Below are positions 8,017 through 15,452 of a stretch of 16,365 nt of DNA, one piece after another. The notes under the pieces are model-generated. The model did no database searches and was not told where the DNA came from. It worked only from the letters and a program-made list of their open reading frames with translations. The position numbers and the translations under genes are program-made. The first letter of the stretch is position 1; every line of letters begins with the position of its first letter. This DNA comes from QNES01 sp023143415 (GTDB taxonomy: Bacteria; Pseudomonadota; Gammaproteobacteria; Beggiatoales; Beggiatoaceae): assembly GCA_030632725.1 (NCBI GenBank), contig DAOVUF010000079.1, positions 1 through 16,365 of the forward strand, given 5' to 3'.

Positions 8017-8556
8017 TTATCCTTTAATACTAAATCTTTTCTTTGATTGACTTTTAACGTTAAAACGAGATTTAGTTGGATCAGGCAAAATGGTATTATC
8101 ACAAGGAAAAATTCCTTTATTCAGGTTTTTCTCAAACCAGTTATTTGCTGTACTATTCGCAGGACTATTAGGATTGGTTATTTCCAAATCAAATTGTAAT
8201 GTCCGAATCATGCGAATAACATAATGCCCCAGTCCTTCTGCTAAATTCCATGTGCCATGACACCATTTTCCTTCCTCATACCAATTAGGATGAAAAGGCT
8301 GAGGTTCACTCCGCATAATCGTTTTGGGTGGACTGATTGGATAATCACTATAAAGTTCTAAACGGAGAACATGTTGGTCACGATATTTAGGCTCTGAAGC
8401 AATAATTGTCCGGATGTTTACAGTGAGTTCATAAGTCTCAACATAGGGCGGATTACCTTTAACGGGTTTCCATTGAATAATATCGCCCCTAATGTTCTGC
8501 ATTTCTTTATAATCGTTTTTTAATCTGATGTCACGTTGCTCTTGTGGTGTTGTCAT
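8017..8556 (-). CDS. E2-like ubiquitin/Ubl-conjugating enzyme
   Basis: 179 aa from the ATG; an in-frame GTG two codons upstream (8562) is possible, but GAGGTGG at 8559-8565 is well placed for the ATG and would overlap the GTG. The fold markers of UBC enzymes are present: LRLELYSDYPISPPK (strand plus PP), then FHPNW (HPN motif) and WCHGTW with the candidate catalytic Cys about 8 residues after HPN, then a helix GLGHYVIRMIRTLQF and SPANSTANNWF, equivalent to the NxxA/helix region downstream. By family it would accept the Ubl from the E1 as a thioester. After residue ~160 there is a disordered tail with two motifs ten residues apart, RFNVKS and RFSIKG, the second ending the protein. The Ubl stop codon overlaps its ribosome binding site, so translation is coupled. 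Confidence 0.93.
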   Translation of the reverse strand: MTTPQEQRDIRLKNDYKEMQNIRGDIIQWKPVKGNPPYVETYELTVNIRTIIASEPKYRDQHVLRLELYSDYPISPPKTIMRSEPQPFHPNWYEEGKWCHGTWNLAEGLGHYVIRMIRTLQFDLEITNPNSPANSTANNWFEKNLNKGIFPCDNTILPDPTKSRFNVKSQSKKRFSIKG

Positions 8557-8558
8557 AT

Positions 8559-8565
8559 CCACCTC
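8559..8565 (-). promoter_or_regulatory. Ribosome binding site deciding the E2 start
   Basis: GAGGTGG lies five bases (counted from GAGG) before the ATG at 8556 and overlaps the TAG stop of the Ubl gene. The upstream GTG (8562) falls inside this site, so the ATG is the better start. Confidence 0.6.
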
Positions 8566-8822
8566 TACTTTTCGCCAGCATCAGTTGCAGGAAGAACACG
8601 AAGGACAGTGCCATTTCGCACATTTGCATCTAGGAAGGATTGGTTCATATCAATTATCGCACCATCCTTGATAGCAAGCTGGTAACCTTCAGAATCATGA
8701 TGAATAAAATTTTCAGAAATCAACTCTGCAATTGCTTCTTGCGCTGTTATCGTGTCATCTAGTTGAACATTTAGCAATCGCCCATCAGTCGGGTGCTTAA
8801 AACTTACATCTACATCAGCCAT
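8565..8822 (-). CDS. Ubiquitin-like protein (YukD/ubiquitin beta-grasp type)
   Basis: 85 aa, one domain with the beta-grasp order: strand pair DVSFKHPTDGRLLNVQLDD, helix ITAQEAIAELISENF, then strands GYQLAIKDGAIID and NGTVLRVLPA. The resemblance to ubiquitin's TLxV/IxxLK-xxx-IxxGxxLxxG-xLxLRL layout and the position between E1 and E2 genes make it the probable modifier. The tail is odd: VLRVLPATDAGEK has no Gly-Gly. If used for conjugation it would either be trimmed after AG (removing EK), perhaps by the JAMM enzyme, or be attached through another end. Start is ATG 8822 with GAGG ten bases before it. Gap of 17 bases to the E1 gene and overlap of its stop with the E2 ribosome site mark one operon. 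Role as a modifier is inferred from family and context. Confidence 0.85.
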   Translation of the reverse strand: MADVDVSFKHPTDGRLLNVQLDDTITAQEAIAELISENFIHHDSEGYQLAIKDGAIIDMNQSFLDANVRNGTVLRVLPATDAGEK

Positions 8823-8839
8823 TTATACTTTTCCTCTAT

Positions 8840-10093
8840 TCAACAGGTTTGGAAAATAGGTTGCTCTTCTGATAGTTCATAATATTTATAGCTATTATGT
8901 TTATCAAAAACGGCAACGACATGACGGTTGGGTATCCCTAATTCTGCAAGGGACATTTCTAGTATTTTATTACTGGTTGTTGACAAACTAAAATCAACCT
9001 CTATCTGTTTCGTTGTTATTTGTTCGTTATCTTGAATATTTTTTTGCTTTTTACAGTTATTACAAACGGTTTCGGTATCAAAAATACGGAAAGCGGGTTT
9101 ATACATCTCAATATTTTTTCCACACTTTTTACATAACACGGACACCACAAACGTTCTATCAGAGCGAAAATCTAGGGTTGCGCCCGTACCTGAATACTGA
9201 TCTTGCGTAACATATTTCAAAAAATCTTTGAGTGTCACTGAATGAGTTAAAGGTAATGAAATGATGTTTGGATAAGTGACATGTCCCATACAATCATTCT
9301 TTACCGGTAATCCTAACACATCAAAGTCATTTATTTTACCCTGAAAATAGATTTTTTTGCCACGACTAACTGGTTGTCCACACAAAAATTTTATGGCTTC
9401 TTGTACTTGAATCGCTGAAATAATGGATGAGGTAATTTGCACCGTCGGCATTTTTCCTTCATCCAGTACAGCACGTTTAAAATCGTCACAAGAATAGCGT
9501 TTCCTCGCCGCGATCAATTGTTCATTAGTCGCGCCGCATTGATAACAAGGCGGTTCCGGCGGAACAAAAACACTAACATGTCCACCCAGTTCATAAATAC
9601 CACTATCGATCCACGGCGTGTTAGCAAGCCAACATTGTCGATTAATGGCAAAACGAGTTTCTACATTATCCAAACAACCTAAGACTATATCCATTGTTCT
9701 AAATACGCCCGTGCCTAATTCCCAAACAGCGTCACCATGAAACCAACCTATTTTAATCTCTTCTAATAAAGACAATTCTTTGGTACGCGATGCCGCGATT
9801 TCCGCTTTTTTCTTGCCTTTATCCGCTTTACGAAATAACACAGTACGGCTTAAATTTGAGGTAGAAACGGTATCAAAATCGACGATAAAAATATTTCCAA
9901 TGCCGAGCAAAGCCAAATTTTTCAGAGTTTCATTGCCCGTCGCTCCCGCACCGACAACCATAACTTTGGCATTTTTCAGTTTTTCTTGATCCCACCAAGC
10001 AATGCGTTCTTGCCTATCAAAAGGGTTGTCGTCTATGTCAATGATTTGATTAATCTGAAATTTTGTTTTTTTATTACTGCCATTCATGTCCAC
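8840..10093 (-). CDS. E1-like Ubl-activating enzyme (ThiF/MoeB fold) with zinc-ribbon C-terminus
   Basis: 417 aa. Rossmann adenylation domain: VMVVGAGATGNETLKNL (GxGxxG at 48-53), IVDFDTVSTSNLSRT (nucleotide and Mg contacts), GCLDNVETRFAINRQC (family signature). Then CYQC (183-186), C202 and the crossover stretch PTVQITSSIISAIQVQEAIK as in ThiF/MoeB/E1. A second pair C321/C324 and C344/C347 forms a zinc ribbon near the C-terminus, and the last residue is Cys417. Which Cys carries the thioester is not clear from sequence. The N-terminus holds one motif, KFQINQ (11-16). By family it would adenylate the Ubl C-terminus and pass it to the E2. The GTG start (10093) has AAGG just upstream; ATG 10087 is an alternative. 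Its start overlaps the end of the zinc-ribbon gene by 14-20 bases, so the two are coupled. Confidence 0.94.
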   Translation of the reverse strand: MDMNGSNKKTKFQINQIIDIDDNPFDRQERIAWWDQEKLKNAKVMVVGAGATGNETLKNLALLGIGNIFIVDFDTVSTSNLSRTVLFRKADKGKKKAEIAASRTKELSLLEEIKIGWFHGDAVWELGTGVFRTMDIVLGCLDNVETRFAINRQCWLANTPWIDSGIYELGGHVSVFVPPEPPCYQCGATNEQLIAARKRYSCDDFKRAVLDEGKMPTVQITSSIISAIQVQEAIKFLCGQPVSRGKKIYFQGKINDFDVLGLPVKNDCMGHVTYPNIISLPLTHSVTLKDFLKYVTQDQYSGTGATLDFRSDRTFVVSVLCKKCGKNIEMYKPAFRIFDTETVCNNCKKQKNIQDNEQITTKQIEVDFSLSTTSNKILEMSLAELGIPNRHVVAVFDKHNSYKYYELSEEQPIFQTC

Positions 10094-10418
10094 ATGCCTT
10101 GCATTTCCATTTTTTTTCAGTGGTAAAAGTAATCTTATTTTCTGTACGACAATAGGGACATTTTTTGGGTCGAGTTTTAGTAATAGCTTTTAATTTGCCA
10201 GATTCACTAGATGAACCCTGTGGCGAAATATCCTTTGCCCCTTTAACATGGAACTTTTTTCTTTCGCTTTGTTTTATCGTAAATTTTGTTTTATCGTCAT
10301 CATTCTCAATATCTATGTCTGAGGTTCTATTCAAATGTTCCTGCAAATAACTTTCATTGCTAATAGGTTCCCGTTTTTTATCAAAGAAATTAAAAACCTT
10401 TTTAAACCAAGCAAACAT
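10074..10418 (-). CDS. Small zinc-ribbon protein with two KFxVK motifs
   Basis: 114 aa from ATG 10418; a TTG 18 bases upstream would add six residues and is less likely. Three parts: a basic, aromatic N-terminus (FAWFKKVFNFFDKK) that could form an amphipathic membrane-binding helix; a charged linker with two motifs ten residues apart, KFTIKQ and KFHVKG; and a C-terminal zinc ribbon CPYC... CKACGHEWQ. No catalytic signature. It follows the 868-aa gene by about 32 bases and overlaps the E1 start. I do not recognise a named family beyond the ribbon. The paired motifs match those at the E2 C-terminus in spacing, so it is probably an adaptor that docks with, or competes for, the same partner; this is inference. 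Confidence 0.8.
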   Translation of the reverse strand: MFAWFKKVFNFFDKKREPISNESYLQEHLNRTSDIDIENDDDKTKFTIKQSERKKFHVKGAKDISPQGSSSESGKLKAITKTRPKKCPYCRTENKITFTTEKKWKCKACGHEWQ

Positions 10419-10450
10419 TTTTTTAGTTATCCACAATTAAAAAAAAATAA

Positions 10451-13057
10451 TTAGGCAAATGCTTTAATTTTGCTTTTCAAGATTGATAACAATTGACGCT
10501 TAAATTTTAATTGCGCTTTTTGAGTCCGTTCTTTAGTCCGTTCAATTTCAGCTGAACACATATTCCGTCTTATTTGCAAATGTTTGATTAACTCTTTTTT
10601 TATGCGTTTCCCTTCTTTTGAATCATAAGTTTCCGAAATGACTTGCTGAATTTGTTGAAGTAACATTTCTGAAATTGCTAACGCTTCTGGATGAACGGTG
10701 TCCTTTTTTAGACCATACAACACGGTAAACCAAAAGTCAATAAGACCAGCCCTAAATCCATTTGCATCAACAGAAAGACCAATAATACCTTCATCTATCA
10801 ATCTTTTATTCAAAACATCTTGCATCCCAGGATGGAAAATCCAATAAACCAATAGTTTCAGTTTATTAACGGATTCATCATCATCTTTTTGAAGTGTCGC
10901 AAACAGCGGATATTTAGAGGGCCACAGACCATATTCATTCATATCCAATCGGGCTAACATATATCCACAATAACCGACTAAAAATTGCACAGTATATTGA
11001 TTAGATAAAGAATATTTTTTAACATTTCGATCTATCTCAGGCAACCATACCTTTAAAGTTTCCAATAATTCATAAATACGAAATCCGGTTCGTCTAGCAT
11101 ATTCAAATAAGACTTCATAAGTTTGTTCCCTAACTTCTTTTTGACCTTGATCTAACAAACGTTTGATCCAATAGAGCGCATCAAATTGCGATGTAAATTG
11201 TAAACGTTTAGTTACACCTAAAACAACAATTAATACGAGATCATGATGTTGTGTTCGCATCAGCTTCTCAAGAAAATCTCTAATTGTTTCCTTTAGCTGG
11301 GGATGATTCAACATTTCTCGAATGAAATCAGATAGACGAATAATAATTTCTCTTTTTTTGTCTGTAAAGAGTTGTTCTTCTAATCCCACAACAATATTAA
11401 CCAGTCTGTCTCCCCCATAGTAATTAGGATCAGACACAGCCATCTCTGCTGATAAAGTAATGAAATTTTCAATCACTTTGTCAGATACATCAAAATCAAA
11501 AAGTAAACCTGCATCACGAAAACGTTCAAATTGCCTTAGTGTATAGAAAAAATCTTCTGTTTTGAAGTATCTCTTAAGTTCTCCTCTTAAATAAGGTTCC
11601 GAAAAGTCTATTATTAATGAGTCTTTTTCAGAAGAAATTATATTTAGATAACATTCTTTCAACAGTTGATGAGAAGTATCTCCCCATATTTCGACCAAGT
11701 TTTTTTCTACTGGCGTTTTCACTGTATTGGTACCATCATTGGTTGTTTCTTGGCGTGATTCTTTATAAACTGTTGTTTTTATTCCTCTTAATAACAAAAA
11801 CACCATTTGTTCAAAATCGTGGGGACTTAAATCTGAAAAAAAGGTAGCCACGTATAAAACTGCTTTTTTTATAGAATTTTCATCTTGGAGCAATTCGCTA
11901 GGTTTAACGGTTTTTAAGCTTTGTAAAAACGCATTAACATCATCACCTTCACAATATTTAGTTCGTTTTTCGATTTCTTCTCTAAATTGTTCTACATTAT
12001 TCCGTAGATAACTGTGAACTAATTTGTAAAAATCAGCATTATTTTTGGGCCATAAACCATCTTTTCTTTGTTCAGAAAGTCTTTTTTCAAAGTATTCTAT
12101 TCTTGATTCGTCAAAAAAATAAGTTCTTAATAGCGGCGACAAAAACCAAATATTCCAATAAGAAAAGCAAAATTTGGTTTGTTCCGTTTTTAATATTTCC
12201 CTGATAAAATCCGAATTGACTATGCAAACTAACATGATATGATTTTCACGGAAAGTTTGCTTTATCCTATTCACATCAAGACGATCTTTAATGAACATGG
12301 AATCAAAAAAACCTTGGGAGTCCAAATTTAAACTCACAAAGACTAAAAGCTTTTTTCTACTAGCCGTTTTAATTTTTTCATTTGTGAATATATCTACATG
12401 CAGATCAGTTCGATGTCGATTTTCACCAGAAAAGGTCAGCAATCGTTTTTCATAATCTTTTAATTCTGTTCTATCAGCTATTGCATAAGAAGCTGCTAGC
12501 GCAATATTTTCTTCAAGACAATCAATTAAAATAATTCGTTCTTTTTCTAATTTATCAAAATGTTTCGTTAGCTCTTCATGCAAATTAACATTAGGTAAAT
12601 CTGAATCCATTTCTGGAACAATGGTTGTTGGATCTTCAAAAATAGTTTCTTTTCCATAAAACTGCTTAACTTCACCAATACTACTGGCATTAAGTTGTGA
12701 TGTTATGACTGCATTTTGATTATCAGTCTTCTGTTTTACAGACGTATCTGTTGATCCAAAATTTGCAGGTTCGCCGTTTTCTTGAGTTTCTTCAGATGCG
12801 ACAGTGTTTTTTGGATTTAAAATAGTCTCTCCCGCATTAGCAGTTTTCCCTTGACTGAGGGTTGAATTTTGTGGCTCTATAGGTGCATCTGGACTATCAG
12901 GCTCCTGTTCTACAGACGTACCTGTTAGCACAGAGGTAGCCGTTTCGCCATTTTCTTGATGATCATTTTCGTCAAGCACCGTCGTCGCACTTGCTTGATT
13001 TAATGGGTCTTCTGCATCAGTAGCTTGCTCTTGATTAAGGGTATTTTCATCACTCAT
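10451..13057 (-). CDS. 868-aa STAND-like protein with degenerate P-loop region and helical body
   Basis: Residues 1-155 are acidic, Ser/Thr/Asn-rich and contain an imperfect internal repeat of about 58 residues (ENGETATS...TSVEQEPDSPDAPI at 35-60 and ENGEPANF...TSVKQKTDNQNAVI at 93-118). Residues 160-310 have the strand-helix rhythm of a STAND/AAA NTPase: RIILIDCLEENIALAASYAIA sits where a P-loop would be but lacks GxxGxGK[ST], KKLLVFVSLNLD sits at Walker B, and HIMLVCIVNSDF at sensor 1. So nucleotide hydrolysis is doubtful. Residues 330-868 are helical with leucine/aromatic spacing like HEAT or winged-helix-plus-helical bodies, ending in a basic helix. It follows the protease by 42 bases. 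Protease plus STAND-like partner is typical of bacterial conflict systems, so a sensor role is plausible. No named family recognised. Confidence 0.72.
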   Translation of the reverse strand: MSDENTLNQEQATDAEDPLNQASATTVLDENDHQENGETATSVLTGTSVEQEPDSPDAPIEPQNSTLSQGKTANAGETILNPKNTVASEETQENGEPANFGSTDTSVKQKTDNQNAVITSQLNASSIGEVKQFYGKETIFEDPTTIVPEMDSDLPNVNLHEELTKHFDKLEKERIILIDCLEENIALAASYAIADRTELKDYEKRLLTFSGENRHRTDLHVDIFTNEKIKTASRKKLLVFVSLNLDSQGFFDSMFIKDRLDVNRIKQTFRENHIMLVCIVNSDFIREILKTEQTKFCFSYWNIWFLSPLLRTYFFDESRIEYFEKRLSEQRKDGLWPKNNADFYKLVHSYLRNNVEQFREEIEKRTKYCEGDDVNAFLQSLKTVKPSELLQDENSIKKAVLYVATFFSDLSPHDFEQMVFLLLRGIKTTVYKESRQETTNDGTNTVKTPVEKNLVEIWGDTSHQLLKECYLNIISSEKDSLIIDFSEPYLRGELKRYFKTEDFFYTLRQFERFRDAGLLFDFDVSDKVIENFITLSAEMAVSDPNYYGGDRLVNIVVGLEEQLFTDKKREIIIRLSDFIREMLNHPQLKETIRDFLEKLMRTQHHDLVLIVVLGVTKRLQFTSQFDALYWIKRLLDQGQKEVREQTYEVLFEYARRTGFRIYELLETLKVWLPEIDRNVKKYSLSNQYTVQFLVGYCGYMLARLDMNEYGLWPSKYPLFATLQKDDDESVNKLKLLVYWIFHPGMQDVLNKRLIDEGIIGLSVDANGFRAGLIDFWFTVLYGLKKDTVHPEALAISEMLLQQIQQVISETYDSKEGKRIKKELIKHLQIRRNMCSAEIERTKERTQKAQLKFKRQLLSILKSKIKAFA

Positions 13058-13099
13058 GATTTATCTGATCTATTATGTAATCTAATACGAAAATTTATT

Positions 13100-13900
13100 T
13101 CAATTTTTGTTAGAACCAAAAGTCATATTGAGGCTATTTATATCCCCAGCAAAATGATTTTGTGTACCAATTTCGGCACCTTTATTATTTACTATCTGCT
13201 TGGTTACGGGTTGGGCTTTAGCTGTTTTTTTTTCTTTAGGCACAAATATAGCTAAACGTTCATCCCAAGATTTCGCCACTTCATTAGTCATGCTTTTAAA
13301 ATTATCATCCCATAAAGCAAATAATTCCTTAAAATCCATAGCAAGACCTGTATTCCTAATTATTCCCTTTTTATATCCTTCCAAAACAAGTCCAATGACT
13401 TTTTTAGTTTTATAATGATAAATAGGTCCTCCACTTTGTCCAGCACCCCTTATCGCATCAGGAATTTCTATTTTATTATCTTTACGAAAGCGTGAAATTT
13501 TACCAAAATATGTGCCAATTTGGTGATTTTCACTTCGATGTTCTGCTGGATAACCCAAAGCAACTACTTCATCAGAGACGTGAGCATGATCATATTCCGA
13601 AAGAATACCCAAAGGGAGATAACGGGTTGGGTTACAGTCTGCCTTTAATACAGCAATACCATCATTATCCTCGTCTTTCACCGATTTATCTTCGTCAACT
13701 GTTGCATCGTATCTTTTACCAGAATTGGTTTCAATGACAACTTGAGATTGAGTAAGGAGACAATGATAAGCCGTTAATAAGTAGCCATCAGGCGTGATAA
13801 AAAAGCCAGTGCCTTGAAATTCATCATAGACAAAAATTTTGACTGTCGCCTTTTCAATTTCACGATGAATGCGTTTTTTGAGTTCATCATCTACTGCCAT
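13100..13900 (-). CDS. Trypsin-fold serine protease with amyloid-motif-like C-terminal tail
   Basis: 266 aa. Triad: H46 in LLTAYHC, D80 in DNDGIAVL, S156 in GAGQSGGP, with GTGFFITPDGYLLTA before the His as in HtrA/chymotrypsin-like (S1) proteases. No signal peptide, so it should be cytoplasmic. The catalytic domain ends near 220. After a Lys/Pro linker the last 30 residues read VNNKGAEIGTQNHFAGDIN, with the G-x-[IV]-G-x-x-N-x-x-x-G pattern of the amyloid signalling or RHIM-like motifs that couple effectors to STAND sensors in bacteria. Start ATG 13900 with AAGGA nine bases upstream. It is the first gene of the cluster, and the nearest upstream sequence (13901-13941) must hold or adjoin the operon promoter, but I see no clear -35/-10. 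As a conflict-system effector this is inference from context. Confidence 0.88.
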   Translation of the reverse strand: MAVDDELKKRIHREIEKATVKIFVYDEFQGTGFFITPDGYLLTAYHCLLTQSQVVIETNSGKRYDATVDEDKSVKDEDNDGIAVLKADCNPTRYLPLGILSEYDHAHVSDEVVALGYPAEHRSENHQIGTYFGKISRFRKDNKIEIPDAIRGAGQSGGPIYHYKTKKVIGLVLEGYKKGIIRNTGLAMDFKELFALWDDNFKSMTNEVAKSWDERLAIFVPKEKKTAKAQPVTKQIVNNKGAEIGTQNHFAGDINSLNMTFGSNKN

Positions 13901-13941
13901 AAAACTATTCCTTATATCAGATGTAATTAATTATCTTAACA

Positions 13942-14491
13942 TCATTCTGAAAATGAGTTGACCTTTAATTGGGCCAAATTAATCAGAAACTGCCCCTTGA
14001 TTAGAAAATCCATGCCGACTATTCCATTGATTTTAAATCCATAATCCATTGCACCCACTTCAATCTCGAAGTCAATCGCCTCAAAATCATTACATGATTA
14101 ACCTATCAATCCGCCGTGTAAAGACATATTCAACGCCACCGACTCCTTGAATCTGACGTAATTTTTCATCAGATTTCAGTTCAAAACCAGCAGATTCTAA
14201 CAAAGTATAACTCGATCATCAAGTTTTTTGTAAATCATTGATTTTAAAAGACATCAAATTTTGAGTCATTAAGAAATAATTATCTTAAAAATCAATAACT
14301 TGCTTTTTTAAACCTTTAAAAATTGATTGAGGCAAAGTCAAATAATATCAAAAACTTAATGATCGAGTATAAGAAAAAATAGTGCTGGCTGAACCAGTAT
14401 CAAGCAGTACCTCTTCAATTTCAAGCACCGTCTCCTGATGTATCAAAGTGACCTTTACAAAAGGTAAGCCATCGCGCATTCTAATCTTCAT
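13942..14491 (-). pseudogene. Retropepsin-like aspartyl protease, interrupted
   Basis: From ATG 14491 the frame reads MKIRMRDGLPFVKVTLI, then VLLDTGSASTIFS with the catalytic DTG, and stops at 14348-14350. Removing 14210-14368 plus one copy of the 3-base duplication restores an unbroken frame: TIFSYT-LLESAGFELKSDEKLRQIQGVGGVEYVFTRRIDRL. A frameshift near 14090-14100 then separates the tail NDFEAIDFEIEVGAMDYGFKINGIVGMDFL, with the usual closing [IV]GMDF motif, ending at 13942. The family is the single-domain clan AA bacterial proteases. The start overlaps the stop of the 14488-14748 gene by four bases (ATGA), as in an intact two-gene operon. Non-functional as it stands. Confidence 0.88.
14210..14368. 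mobile_element. 159-bp MITE inserted in the retropepsin gene
   Basis: The ends ACTCGATCATCAAGTTTTT and its inverted copy (AAAAACTTAATGATCGAGT) pair with two mismatches over about 20 bases. ATA flanks it on both sides (14207-14209 and 14369-14371), a 3-base target duplication. Excision in silico gives back the exact retropepsin frame, which fixes the boundaries. The inside is AT-rich and non-coding. Confidence 0.85.
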
Positions 14492-14748
14492 CCATTACCT
14501 CGTATGCCTAACCATTTGCGTATGGTGATATCAAGCGTTTCTCTATCCGTATGAACGACCAAAAGCTCACGTTTTGGATTATCATGATGAAGGTGGATGT
14601 AGTCGTGCATGGCTTTTTTAGAATGACTAAAAACATTGATAACGGCTATGTCATTCAAAACACGCTTTTTAGCTTCAGAATGTGCTTGAATCGCTTCAAT
14701 TAAGAGCCATTTTTTGGGGTAGTGAGTGCGTATTTCTTCCCATTTCAT
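14488..14748 (-). CDS. Small conserved partner of the retropepsin-like gene
   Basis: 86 aa from ATG 14748, preceded by AAAGGA; an earlier in-frame ATG (14757) lies inside that ribosome site and is less likely. MKWEEIRTHYPKKWLLIEAIQAHSE... then VLNDIAVINVFSHSKKAMHDYIHLHHDNPKRELLVVHTDRETLDITIRKWLGIRG. No catalytic motif. Small proteins of this type (WEEIRxxYPxxWLLIEA, HTxRExLDI) commonly precede retropepsin-like genes in filamentous bacteria, so I treat it as their fixed partner. Intact, while its downstream partner is broken. Function unknown; a toxin-antitoxin-like or regulatory pair is only a guess. Confidence 0.75.
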   Translation of the reverse strand: MKWEEIRTHYPKKWLLIEAIQAHSEAKKRVLNDIAVINVFSHSKKAMHDYIHLHHDNPKRELLVVHTDRETLDITIRKWLGIRGNG

Positions 14749-14819
14749 AAGAACCATCCTTTAAGTTTTTTGTTCAGCAAAATAGTGAATATCGTTTTTG
14801 CATTCATCTACCCTATAAA

Positions 14820-15251
14820 CTATTCCTTAGAACAATCAACACTAGAACAAAGATGATCCAAAGAACCCTCAACAACCAAAATGGTGGCTGTTATCATTGC
14901 GCTGGTAGGAATGGCCAGTGCCGCTGCTAAACCATCAAACGTCAATCCAATAGCAACCAATTCTACTTTTTGGATACGAGATTTTCCACTTTGATCATTC
15001 CACTTAGGACAAATTTTTTCCCTTAAAATCTCTTTGTGATTTTCAAACCAAACCCTTACCTCATTTAAGCTATCTTGGTTTTCTTTTACTTTGAGCTGAT
15101 CAAGCCAAGTTTTGAATATTTGCTTGATCGTTTGAAATGAAGGGCCTTTTGCATAACGAATTGTATCGGGATCAGCCTTAATTGGATTTATTTCGTCATA
15201 CCATTCTTGGTACAGTTCAACTAAATGTTTTTCAGTTTGTTCTTGATTCAT
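14820..15251 (-). CDS. Hypothetical 143-aa protein with hydrophobic C-terminus
   Basis: MNQEQTEKHLVELYQEWYDEINPIK, then about 75 residues of charged helix, then a hydrophobic stretch of about 36 residues (ELVAIGLTFDGLAAALAIP-TSAMITATILVV) ending in GSLDHLCSSVDCSKE. The stretch could be two short helices or a hairpin in the membrane. No signal peptide and no family recognised. ATG 15251; no strong ribosome site visible. It stands alone, 70 bases upstream of the retropepsin partner gene and on the same strand. Could be a small membrane-active effector, but nothing in the sequence proves it. Confidence 0.6.
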   Translation of the reverse strand: MNQEQTEKHLVELYQEWYDEINPIKADPDTIRYAKGPSFQTIKQIFKTWLDQLKVKENQDSLNEVRVWFENHKEILREKICPKWNDQSGKSRIQKVELVAIGLTFDGLAAALAIPTSAMITATILVVEGSLDHLCSSVDCSKE

Positions 15252-15452
15252 AAATAATTATACCTTCATCCATCCCGACGCAAAAGTGACTAACTCCTTG
15301 TTATAGTCGGGTTGAATATTTTTTGTACGTAAGTGATCGCTATCTAAATTTTTCCTTTTTAGAATCTGTGTTCGCAATAATATCATAAAATTCTTCATTT
15401 CGTCTTATTCACTACTCTGTCAATCTCCCAGTGAAAATGGTAGCTATTTGAT
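15252..15452. other. Intergenic, no gene seen
   Basis: No open frame with coding character and no RNA gene recognised. It should contain the promoter of the 143-aa gene. A short TCGTCTTATTC stretch (about 15400) resembles the arms of the repeat that follows, so an eroded repeat end may lie here. Confidence 0.4.

Noticed and set aside
8565..8600. LPATD near the end of the Ubl as a sortase signal
   Set aside because: No hydrophobic helix or basic tail follows and no signal peptide precedes it; the protein is a small soluble beta-grasp domain.
6393..13900. Type II CBASS (Cap2/Cap3)
   Set aside because: No CD-NTase gene is present, E1 and E2 are separate proteins and not a Cap2 fusion, and a free Ubl is encoded.
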